Source: Methanobrevibacter millerae (lineage in GTDB: Archaea > Methanobacteriota > Methanobacteria > Methanobacteriales > Methanobacteriaceae). From it: a stretch of DNA of 64,000 bases. The notes under the pieces were generated by a model that saw nothing but the letters and a program-made list of their open reading frames with translations, had not been told where the DNA came from and ran no database searches. The stretch spans positions 669,001 to 733,000 of the forward strand of contig NZ_CP011266.1 in the NCBI RefSeq assembly GCF_001477655.1. The letters are read 5' to 3'. The stretch's first letter is position 1. Each line of letters starts with the position of its first letter. A program made the position numbers and the translations under genes. Of the stretch, positions 54,889 through 62,475 are shown one piece after another.

Positions 54889-55070
54889 ACACATTGCTTT
54901 TAATTATCAGTCGATGATAATACAATCTCCAAAATTAAATTTCGTTTGAATTAGTTTTCTCACAATTTTCTAATTCAAAATTTAGAAAAAATTTATCTGT
55001 CAGGTTTTTTCTAAAAAATATGTCTGGTGTTTAAAAGCGGTATTAAACACCAATTATTATCTCTTTTTTT
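54858..55070 (+). ncRNA. Candidate structured small RNA under metal-repressor control
   Basis: Downstream of the promoter no reading frame follows; GTGATGTAA is the only start-stop near AGGTGAT. Instead four hairpins occur in sequence: ATTATCA/TGATAAT (54903-54921), TTTGAATTAG/CTAATTCAAA (54946-54979, 10 bp), TTTAGAAAAAA/TTTTTTCTAAA (54981-55015, 11 bp) and GGTGTTTAA/TTAAACACC (55026-55051, 9 bp) followed by a T-run (55064-55070). All stems are perfect. The 5' end is approximate. The last hairpin may instead be a shared terminator for the converging gene. Confidence 0.5.
55026..55070. terminator. Probable bidirectional terminator
   Basis: The perfect 9-bp stem GGTGTTTAA/TTAAACACC has a T-run on the plus-strand side (55064-55070) and, read on the minus strand, ATATTTTTT (55020-55012). 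It could end both the plus-strand unit and the minus-strand TatD-like gene. Confidence 0.55.
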
Positions 55071-55824
55071 AAAAATTAAAAAACTTTTCTGCATTTTTAA
55101 AAGCTATTTTATTAATTTCCTTTTTATTAAATCCTAATCTTGTCAGTTCTCGAATAGTTTTTGGAACGGATAATGGATCTGAAGGTTTGTTGCTTATGTC
55201 GCTATTCAATAAAAATCTATCAAAGCCATAGTTATCTAAAATATCAATGGCTTCATATTTATCCATTTTTTGGGGCTGTACAGTCAGGCCTAAAGTGTAA
55301 TCTGTATCAATTGCCTTTTCAATGACATTTTGGTTAATGTGATCGATTACCACATATTCTGGTGAAATATGTTGGGGCAGAATTTCCAATATTTCATCCA
55401 AAACAGCAGATTTATTTTTACGTGGTGTATGGATGATGACATTTGTTTTTGTTTCTTGTGCAATATCAAGTTGTTTTTTAAAAATTTCATATTCCTTTTC
55501 GGTCAGATTTTCAAGTCCTATTTCGCCGATGGCAACAATGTCTTTATTTTCAATCCATTTATATAAATTTTCATATATTAACCCACCATCAACATTTGTA
55601 TTTGTCGGATGTATTCCTAATGCAACTTTTAGTTCAATACCATGTTCACCTGCTCTTTTTGTATCATAGTTTAAAATTCTCATTAAATGATTTAAAAGAA
55701 TCGTATCATTATCTATCTTGTATGGGTAATATGCACATGTTACTGCAACATCTATTCCAGATAAATACATTTCATTAAAATCTTCACCAGTTCTTGCATC
55801 GGCATGTATATGTGTGTCTATCAT
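55069..55824 (-). CDS. TatD-like metal-dependent hydrolase, archaeal subgroup
   Basis: The 251 residues start MIDTHIHADART and contain LKVALGIHPTN, IVAIGEIGLEN, NVIIHTPRKNKS and FLLNSDISNKPSDP, giving HxH, Glu, His and Asp ligands. It is a distinct subgroup from the TatD at 41086. ATG 55824 is preferred; GTG 55833 is three codons earlier and forms part of the GTGAT site. The substrate is unknown. It ends against the terminator of the candidate RNA. Confidence 0.83.
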   Translation of the reverse strand: MIDTHIHADARTGEDFNEMYLSGIDVAVTCAYYPYKIDNDTILLNHLMRILNYDTKRAGEHGIELKVALGIHPTNTNVDGGLIYENLYKWIENKDIVAIGEIGLENLTEKEYEIFKKQLDIAQETKTNVIIHTPRKNKSAVLDEILEILPQHISPEYVVIDHINQNVIEKAIDTDYTLGLTVQPQKMDKYEAIDILDNYGFDRFLLNSDISNKPSDPLSVPKTIRELTRLGFNKKEINKIAFKNAEKFFNF

Positions 55825-55924
55825 TTCAATCACTTCAATAATTTCGATAACTTTATTTAATTAGTATATTGTTTTTCAATTAAAAGATTATCCTGAATAA
55901 ATATATGCTTTATATATTTTTTGG

Positions 55925-55952
55925 AAGTGCAAAAATGTGTCCGGTCGCACTT
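55925..55952. promoter_or_regulatory. Inverted repeat upstream of FilR1-like regulator
   Basis: AAGTGC (55925-55930) and GCACTT (55947-55952) frame a GC-richer centre with GTGTCCGGTCGCAC. It lies 62 bp before ATG 56014, in a TATA-rich promoter (TTTATATATTTT at 55910-55921), so it could be an autoregulatory operator or a leader hairpin. Confidence 0.4.
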
Positions 55953-56013
55953 ACTTAGATTTTATATTCAAATTATTATAAACAATAAAATAAGTATTAC
56001 TGGTGGTGATATA

Positions 56014-56820
56014 ATGAAAAAAATTTCAAATACTATAGAAAACTATGAACCTATTTCAAGGGATATAAAATTTTTACCAAAGTCCCTAATCAGGTTAACA
56101 ATTCTAAAAAAGTTATATGAATCTCCAATGAACATGAAAGAAATTAATCAGAAAACAAATATTAATTATAGTGCTATATCTAATACGATTCATATGTTGG
56201 AACTTTCAGGACATGTTTATAGAAATAAGAATAATTATATGTTATCTAATTCTATGAGGATTTATGTTGGTAATATCCTGAAATTGGCTGAATTAACTAT
56301 ATTACTGGATGAAATATCTGAAATTACACAAAACCATATTGTTAATTCATTACCTTTGGAATCTGTTTATGAGTTATATAAGTTAAATAGTATTGATTTG
56401 GTTGAATCAGATGGTTTAAGTGTATATAAGACATATGATATAATTGAAAAAGCTATTATGAAATCCAATCATGTTAATGCAATATTGCCGTTTTCATATG
56501 GTGAAATTAATGATAGTTTTAATAAGATATTAAAAAAGGATAAAAAAATTCATATTATATCTCCTTTGGAGATTAAAGACATTTTATTCAGAAGTTTAAA
56601 TATCTCTGATGATAACCTGGAAATTAATTTTTTTGATTTTAAAGAAGATGATTATTTATTATTGATAAGTACCGATAAAAAAATGATGCTGGGTTTTTTT
56701 AAAGATGATGGGGCTTATGATCAAAATAGGTTGTTAACTTCGACTGATGATAACTGTATAAAATGGGCTAATGAGTTATTTGAAAATTTTAAAAAAGAGA
56801 ATATTAAAATGAGTATTTGA
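56014..56820 (+). CDS. FilR1/DUF1724-type transcriptional regulator
   Basis: The 268 residues have an N-terminal winged helix-turn-helix (KSLIRLTILKKLYESPMNMK, NINYSAISNTIHMLELSGHV, about 22-85) and a C-terminal DUF1724/FilR1-like sensor domain, about 125-265 (HVNAILPFSYGEINDSFNKI, DDNLEINFFDFKEDDYLLLI). FilR1 proteins regulate genes in response to small-molecule signals in methanogens. GGTGGTGATATA precedes ATG 56014. It meets glyS tail to tail with 4 bp between. Confidence 0.85.
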   Translation: MKKISNTIENYEPISRDIKFLPKSLIRLTILKKLYESPMNMKEINQKTNINYSAISNTIHMLELSGHVYRNKNNYMLSNSMRIYVGNILKLAELTILLDEISEITQNHIVNSLPLESVYELYKLNSIDLVESDGLSVYKTYDIIEKAIMKSNHVNAILPFSYGEINDSFNKILKKDKKIHIISPLEIKDILFRSLNISDDNLEINFFDFKEDDYLLLISTDKKMMLGFFKDDGAYDQNRLLTSTDDNCIKWANELFENFKKENIKMSI

Positions 56821-56824
56821 TTAC

Positions 56825-58519
56825 TCATTTATAATAATTTTCTATATATTCTTTTAAATCACTTATTGGGATTCTTTCTTGAGCTTCGGTATCTCTGTCC
56901 CTTACAGTAACCATATTATCATCTTTTGATTCATAGTCTACAGTTACAGCAAGAGGGATACCTATTTCATCAGCTCTGGCATATCTTTTTCCGATAGTGT
57001 TACCTTCATCATATTCTACAGTAAATCCTGCTTCTCTTAAAGTATTTTTTAGTTCTGTAGCTATTTCTGGAAGTCCGTCTTTTTTAACAAGAGGATATAC
57101 TCCAACTTGAACTGGTGCTACAGCTTTTGCAAATTTGAAGTAGTCTTTATCTTCACTTTCTTTGAATGAATGTAATAAAACAGAATAAACAATACGGTCA
57201 ATACCGAAAGATGGTTCGATAACGTGAGGTATGATTTTTTCACCGGTCACATCCTCTTCCACTTCTTCAATAATAAGCAAATCTTTTGTTACTTCATAGG
57301 TATTATCTAATTCAATAACATATTTGTCTTCTTTTTCCAGTGCAGAAATGATTTCTTGAGGATCTGCTTCTTCAATAGCTTGTTTTACTTTAGGTGAATC
57401 TCCTTTAAATACAGGCCCAAATTTGGATAAATTAGGTTTTACTACAGTTTTTTGGACTTTTTTAGGTTCATCATATTCTTTAAATACGTATAATTCATCG
57501 TTACTGAATTTGGAGTGTGATGATAAATCATAGTCTCCTCTGTCAGCTATTCCGATTATTTCAACCCATCCATATTTGTCGGTTTTAACTTCAACATCCC
57601 AGCAGTCAAGTGCATAATGAGCCATTTCTCCTTTTAAGTGTTGGCGGAATCTTAAGGCATCATTTGGTATTCCAATTTCATTTAAAAATTTACGAGCCAA
57701 GTATAATTGATAAATTAGCATTTCATTAGCAACAATGCCTTTGTCAAGTGCTTCACGTGCAGTAATTTCTATCGGTTCTAAATCATTTTCCTGGACTTCC
57801 TGGGAGTTTAATCTTAATATTTCATTTTCAATTTGAGAAAAGTTTGGTGTTGTTTTGTCTTCCGGGTCTAAAAAGATTTCCGCTTCTGCTTGGGTGAATT
57901 CTCTAAGTCTTATGACACCTTGTCTTGGTGAAATCTCATTTCTATAAGCTTTTCCTAATTGTACAGCCCCAAATGGAAGTTTTCCTCTAAAAAATCTTTC
58001 AAGACGTTTAAATAAAATGAAAATTCCTTGTGCGGTTTCTGGCCTCATGTAACCTACTTTATTTCCTTTTGCACCGATTTCAGTTTTAAACATTAAATTG
58101 TAATCCCAGATGTTTGCCAAATCTCCACCACATTCAGGACATTTGATATTGTTTTCAGCTACAATCTTATCCATTTCGCTGTTTTCAAGGCTTTCCACAT
58201 CTTGTCCGATTGCTTCTTCGATGATATGGTCTGCCCTGTAAACTTCTCCACAGCTTTCACATTTTGTCATAGGGTCTGTAAAATTATCAACATGACCTGA
58301 TGCCTTGAGAACTTCTTTTGGCATTACTGTTGGACCTTCTATTTCATAGAATCCCTCACCGGAAACATATTGTTTCCTCCATTTTTGCATAATGTTATTT
58401 TTTAAACTTGCTCCTAGTGGCCCATAGTCAGTAAATCCTGAAACTCCAGAATATATTTCAAATGATGGCCATAAAAATCCTCTTTTTGCACTTATATTTG
58501 TCATTTTGTCATGATTCAT
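56825..58519 (-). CDS. glyS: Glycyl-tRNA synthetase
   Basis: The 564-residue class II enzyme charges tRNA-Gly. Motif 1 includes YSGVSGFTDYGPLGASL; a C4 zinc site (CESCGEVY...CPECGGDL) follows at about 85-135; motif 2 is RNEISPRQGVIRLREFTQ; motif 3 is EPSFGIDRIVYSVL. The C-terminal anticodon-binding domain ends ISDLKEYIENYYK. This is the archaeal/eukaryotic homodimer type. It is 16 bp downstream of dcd. Confidence 0.97.
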   Translation of the reverse strand: MNHDKMTNISAKRGFLWPSFEIYSGVSGFTDYGPLGASLKNNIMQKWRKQYVSGEGFYEIEGPTVMPKEVLKASGHVDNFTDPMTKCESCGEVYRADHIIEEAIGQDVESLENSEMDKIVAENNIKCPECGGDLANIWDYNLMFKTEIGAKGNKVGYMRPETAQGIFILFKRLERFFRGKLPFGAVQLGKAYRNEISPRQGVIRLREFTQAEAEIFLDPEDKTTPNFSQIENEILRLNSQEVQENDLEPIEITAREALDKGIVANEMLIYQLYLARKFLNEIGIPNDALRFRQHLKGEMAHYALDCWDVEVKTDKYGWVEIIGIADRGDYDLSSHSKFSNDELYVFKEYDEPKKVQKTVVKPNLSKFGPVFKGDSPKVKQAIEEADPQEIISALEKEDKYVIELDNTYEVTKDLLIIEEVEEDVTGEKIIPHVIEPSFGIDRIVYSVLLHSFKESEDKDYFKFAKAVAPVQVGVYPLVKKDGLPEIATELKNTLREAGFTVEYDEGNTIGKRYARADEIGIPLAVTVDYESKDDNMVTVRDRDTEAQERIPISDLKEYIENYYK

Positions 58520-58535
58520 AAATATTAACTTCCAT

Positions 58536-59120
58536 TTATTTTTTTAATTCATAATCTAATTTAACTCTACTGCTTTCAGGACTAACTTGTCCCATGTATT
58601 TACTTTTCCTTGAAGGATGTCCATAAGGTATCTCTGACGGTGTTGTCATTGTTTCAAATACAATCTGACATACTCTTTGGCCAGGATATAAAGCAACAGG
58701 CATTGCTCCTATATTTGATATTTCTAAGGTTATTCTACCTTCAAATCCCGGATCAATAAAACCTGCGGTAACATGCATCGTCACACCAAGTCTTCCCATG
58801 CTGGAACGACCTTCAACACGGGCTACAAGGTTATCAGGAACTTTAACGTACTCTAATGTTGTTGCCAATGCGAATTCATTGGGGTGAATTATAAATGCTT
58901 CACCTTCCTTAACGGTGGTTGATTCCATATATGATGCAATGTCTTCCTCATCTTTTGGGTCAATATATGCTTTTCTAATCACTTTAAATACTTTAAATTC
59001 ATCACCCAGCCTCATATCGACAGAAGATGGTTGTATCTGTTTTTCATCTAAAAGAGGGTCAATAACGATTTTTTCCTCCTTTAAATATTCTTTTATAGTT
59101 TTATCACTTAAAATAGCCAT
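58536..59120 (-). CDS. dcd: dCTP deaminase
   Basis: The 194 residues match Dcd: QPSSVDMRLGDEFKVF, EGRSSMGRLGVTMHVTAGFI, DPGFEGRITLEISN (catalytic Glu) and YPGQRVCQIVFE. It converts dCTP to dUTP, or directly to dUMP in the bifunctional archaeal type; sequence alone does not settle which. It sits between the Fe-S protein and glyS on the minus strand. Confidence 0.95.
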   Translation of the reverse strand: MAILSDKTIKEYLKEEKIVIDPLLDEKQIQPSSVDMRLGDEFKVFKVIRKAYIDPKDEEDIASYMESTTVKEGEAFIIHPNEFALATTLEYVKVPDNLVARVEGRSSMGRLGVTMHVTAGFIDPGFEGRITLEISNIGAMPVALYPGQRVCQIVFETMTTPSEIPYGHPSRKSKYMGQVSPESSRVKLDYELKK

Positions 59121-59138
59121 TTTATCACACAGTAAGTA

Positions 59139-59963
59139 TTATCTAATTTCTAATAAGTCATCTATCCTATTAACTACATTATCAATAGCTTCATTTGTAT
59201 ATTCTATTGTAAGAGCTCCAAATTTGCATGAATTAACACAAAGACCGCAGCCTTTACAGATATCATAATCAATGGATATTTCATCGTCTTTTAAGCTTAG
59301 AGCATTAAACATGCACCTTTCTTTTAAACATTTTTTGCACATTTTGCATTTACTTTCATCAAATTTCAAACTGACTCCGTCAAGTTTTTCTAATTTGTCG
59401 GTTATGCTGTTATCTAAATTAGGATATACTTTCCATAAACAACAGCATGGGCAGCAGTGACATATTGTTAATAATCCTTTTCCTGGACGTATGTTCATCC
59501 AAACGGTATCAATTTTGTTCCTGCCTATGATATGGCTTAAACCAGCAGCATCTGCCCGGTCAACCTGTGCTAAAGCTTCTTCGACTGTTGCTTTTTTTCC
59601 AATATGCTCTGGAATTTTTTTGGATGTGGGACCTATAAAGATGCATCCTATATCTCGTGGGTAATCTTGACATTTGTTTGATGTTCTGCAAAGGCAGGAA
59701 TTCATAATAACAATATCTTTGTTGCGTTTGATTACTTCTTTAATAACTTCCGTAGGTAAGAATTCTGAACCTTCTGATTCAATCTTTTTATTAACATTTA
59801 TGGTATTTGGGACAACAACTATTTCATCATCTTCAAATAACATCTTATCTACTACTTTTTTATAAGTATTTGATTTTTTTGTAATCTCTGCAATCCAAAA
59901 TCTCCAGTTAAATATGTATTTGAGAGTAAATCTGCTCAAATCAACGAATCTAGGACGTCTCAT
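59139..59963 (-). CDS. 4Fe-4S cluster protein with double ferredoxin domain
   Basis: The 274 residues have an N-terminal region with scattered cysteines (MNSCLCRTSNKC; DIGCIFIGP), an unusual TICHCCPCCCLWK cluster (about 175-187) and a C-terminal ferredoxin with CKMCKKCLKERC and CKGCGLCVNSC, that is, two 4Fe-4S sites. It probably acts in electron transfer; no partner enzyme is coded next to it. It starts in a 4-bp overlap with trmJ. Confidence 0.85.
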   Translation of the reverse strand: MRRPRFVDLSRFTLKYIFNWRFWIAEITKKSNTYKKVVDKMLFEDDEIVVVPNTINVNKKIESEGSEFLPTEVIKEVIKRNKDIVIMNSCLCRTSNKCQDYPRDIGCIFIGPTSKKIPEHIGKKATVEEALAQVDRADAAGLSHIIGRNKIDTVWMNIRPGKGLLTICHCCPCCCLWKVYPNLDNSITDKLEKLDGVSLKFDESKCKMCKKCLKERCMFNALSLKDDEISIDYDICKGCGLCVNSCKFGALTIEYTNEAIDNVVNRIDDLLEIR

Positions 59964-60862
59964 GTTTCCTCCAGTTTATTTTTTAATCTTCTTAAAATGC
60001 CTTTTAATGTATGTGCTTCTCGACCAGTTATGAATGCTCTATTTACAATATTTTTAAATGTTTTTAGTCCATTTTTTTTCTTATGCTCAGGTATGTCTAA
60101 TTTTTCAATAAGTTCCGACATGTCTTTAATTAAATATTCTTTTTCAAGGGCAGTACTTTCTTCAAGCCCTTCAACTGCATATTCATGTTTATTTTTAAAT
60201 AATTCATATAATATTATTGCAGCTGCATGTGAAATGTTTAAAATAGGATATGTCGGGTCTGTTGGGATAGAAACGCATATATCACAATCTTCTATCTCTT
60301 TATTTGTAAGACCATCACCTTCTCTTCCAAACAATATTGCTATTTTATTATTGATATTAATATTTTCAGCCAATTGTTCAGGTTTTAAAGGAATTCTTGA
60401 TAAATTATAGCTTCCTCCCGCAACTCCTGTAGATGCAATCTTAAAGTCAATTCTTTTGGACTGGTAAAATTCATCCAATGTCGGATAAACTAAAGCATTT
60501 TCAACAATGTATTTTCCATGTGTTGCCTGATAATAAGCTTCAGGTGTCAATGTGGGCGGATTTATCAGAACTAAATTTTTCAATCCGAAGTTTGCCATGG
60601 TTCTTGCAAGAAATCCGATGTTTCCTGGAGTTTCACATTCAACAAAAACAATGTATATGTTGCTTTTAAATGAATCCAGTTCATTTTCTTCATCTTTGGG
60701 CTGCTGCTGTAGGTCTTTTATTGCTAAAGACTGACCTCTTGATTGGGCCTTTTTTGTAGAAGTTGATTTTTTCTCAGCTTTTTTTTCTTCTTCAGGTGAG
60801 TTTATAGGTGTTGTTTCAACAACTTTTTGTTCGCTTACAGCTGTATCTCCTATTTTAATCAA
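59960..60862 (-). CDS. trmJ: TrmJ-like tRNA 2'-O-methyltransferase (SPOUT family)
   Basis: The 300 residues contain a SPOUT domain (NIYIVFVECETPGNIGFLAR; AILFGREGDGLTNKEIEDC; SIPTDPTYPILNISHAAAI) that 2'-O-methylates tRNA nucleotide 32 in TrmJ. The N-terminal 70 residues are Lys/Glu-rich and low complexity. The start is unclear: TTG 60862 touches the AGGGAG site; ATT 60859 or ATA 60853 would give better spacing. It is 12 bp downstream of tfrB. Confidence 0.88.
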   Translation of the reverse strand: MIKIGDTAVSEQKVVETTPINSPEEEKKAEKKSTSTKKAQSRGQSLAIKDLQQQPKDEENELDSFKSNIYIVFVECETPGNIGFLARTMANFGLKNLVLINPPTLTPEAYYQATHGKYIVENALVYPTLDEFYQSKRIDFKIASTGVAGGSYNLSRIPLKPEQLAENININNKIAILFGREGDGLTNKEIEDCDICVSIPTDPTYPILNISHAAAIILYELFKNKHEYAVEGLEESTALEKEYLIKDMSELIEKLDIPEHKKKNGLKTFKNIVNRAFITGREAHTLKGILRRLKNKLEET

Positions 60863-60874
60863 CTCCCTTGTTAG

Positions 60875-62347
60875 TTATTCATAAGATTTTTCTAATAATT
60901 CTAAAATGTGCATTGTCTTTACATTTTCTTCATTAATATCATTTAATCCATCTTGAAGGTTGCGTTGGCAGAATGGACATATGGTTATTACAGCATCTGC
61001 ACCAGTGTCCTTAATCATATCTGCTTTTGCCTTTGAAAGTTCCATTGCAATTTCAGGCCTTCCGGATTTTATTCCACCGCCTGCACCACAGCATTGGCAT
61101 GGATAAAGCATCTCTTCAAATTCCACTCCGGGGATTTGCTCTATGATTTCCCTAGGTTGGTCTTTAATCCCTTGGCCTCTGCCTAGGTGACATGGGTCAT
61201 GGTATGTAACCTTCATATTCACTTCTTTCATTTTGTCTGTATCAAGCTTATCTACTAAAAATTCACTTATATCCATCACATTGAGTTTGGATCCGAATTG
61301 AGGATGATTATTTTTTAATGTAGATCCGCAACCTGAACATAACGTAATGACAGTATCATAATCCTTGAATACTTCTTTATTCTTATCTACCAGGCTTTGA
61401 ACTAACTCTGTCTGACCGGTTCTTAATAATGGAGAACCGCAACAGACCTGACCTTCAGGAATATCAATTTTAATGTTATTGGCTTCAAGAACTTTAAGCA
61501 GGCTGTGTCCTATTTTTTGCATTTTATTGTCCAGCATACATCCTGTAAATAATGCTACTTTTGAATCATTGTAGTTATCAACTTGACTAATAAAGCTTTC
61601 GCCGTCTAAACTGACTGATCTGCCGGTATCTTTTACATTGTTATTAAATGCAACATGCTGTGGCAATGGACCTAAGTTTTCAGAGCATGCGATGGCTCTC
61701 ATTTTTTCTATCGCATCACCAAATGTATTGATGTTTTTAGGACAAACTGCTAAGCATTTTCCACAGCTGGTACAGTTATATAATCCTTCATCTAATCCTT
61801 CTTTCAACCTATTAAAATCTTCACGAGGGTCTGATTCAAATTTTGATATGTATCTCATTATGTATGGTCCGCCAAACTCTGCAGTTGCAAAATTAACTAC
61901 AGGGCATGATGAAAGGCATGAATAACATTCAATACAGCTTCTAACCTTTCTGGTTTCAGCGGTATTTTCCTTTGTTAAATTATTGTCTAATTTATCATGA
62001 TTTTGTGAATGCAAATTCAATTGTAAATCTTTTACCTTATTTTCTATTCCACTTTTATCAACAATCAAGTCCTTGATAACTGGAAAACGTAACGGTTCAA
62101 TTCTTGCATTGTCTTTTATTTCTCTTTGGCATGCAAGTGCACCATTACCATTAAATAATATTCCACATGATCCGCATTGTCCTGCCCTACAGGAACTTCT
62201 GAAACTAATGTCTGCGCCATACTTATCGTTTATTTCCTGAAGAGCGTCCAAAACTTTCATATGTGGAGTCTTTTCAATTTCATAACACTCCATGTGCGGT
62301 TCACTATCTTTTTCTTTATTGAACCTGGAGACATATACTTTAATCAT
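60875..62347 (-). CDS. tfrB: CoM/CoB thiol:fumarate reductase, subunit B
   Basis: The 490 residues combine an SdhB-like part, 2Fe-2S (SSCRAGQCGSCG) and two 4Fe-4S clusters (CIECYSCLSSCP, CTSCGKCLAVCP), with a C-terminal HdrB-like part with two CCG motifs (VCCGSPLLRT; CQCCGAGGG). This is the TfrB layout: it takes electrons from coenzymes M and B thiols and passes them to fumarate reductase TfrA, forming heterodisulfide. GAGGGAG leads to ATG 62347 (five-base spacing); earlier Met codons in frame are too close. TfrA is not adjacent. Confidence 0.95.
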   Translation of the reverse strand: MIKVYVSRFNKEKDSEPHMECYEIEKTPHMKVLDALQEINDKYGADISFRSSCRAGQCGSCGILFNGNGALACQREIKDNARIEPLRFPVIKDLIVDKSGIENKVKDLQLNLHSQNHDKLDNNLTKENTAETRKVRSCIECYSCLSSCPVVNFATAEFGGPYIMRYISKFESDPREDFNRLKEGLDEGLYNCTSCGKCLAVCPKNINTFGDAIEKMRAIACSENLGPLPQHVAFNNNVKDTGRSVSLDGESFISQVDNYNDSKVALFTGCMLDNKMQKIGHSLLKVLEANNIKIDIPEGQVCCGSPLLRTGQTELVQSLVDKNKEVFKDYDTVITLCSGCGSTLKNNHPQFGSKLNVMDISEFLVDKLDTDKMKEVNMKVTYHDPCHLGRGQGIKDQPREIIEQIPGVEFEEMLYPCQCCGAGGGIKSGRPEIAMELSKAKADMIKDTGADAVITICPFCQRNLQDGLNDINEENVKTMHILELLEKSYE

Positions 62348-62475
62348 CATTTCTCCCTCATTATAAAATCTAGTCAAAATAACTATAAATTTATATTATA
62401 TTTTGAACTTATTATTATAATATATTATCTATTATAATTATTTAATTTATAATTTATTTTTTGAGGAAAAATATA

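Noticed and set aside
54858-55025. Small protein gene after the DtxR-like promoter
   Set aside because: AGGTGAT is followed only by GTG-ATG-TAA and by ATT-TAG; no frame over about 15 codons follows at a usable distance.
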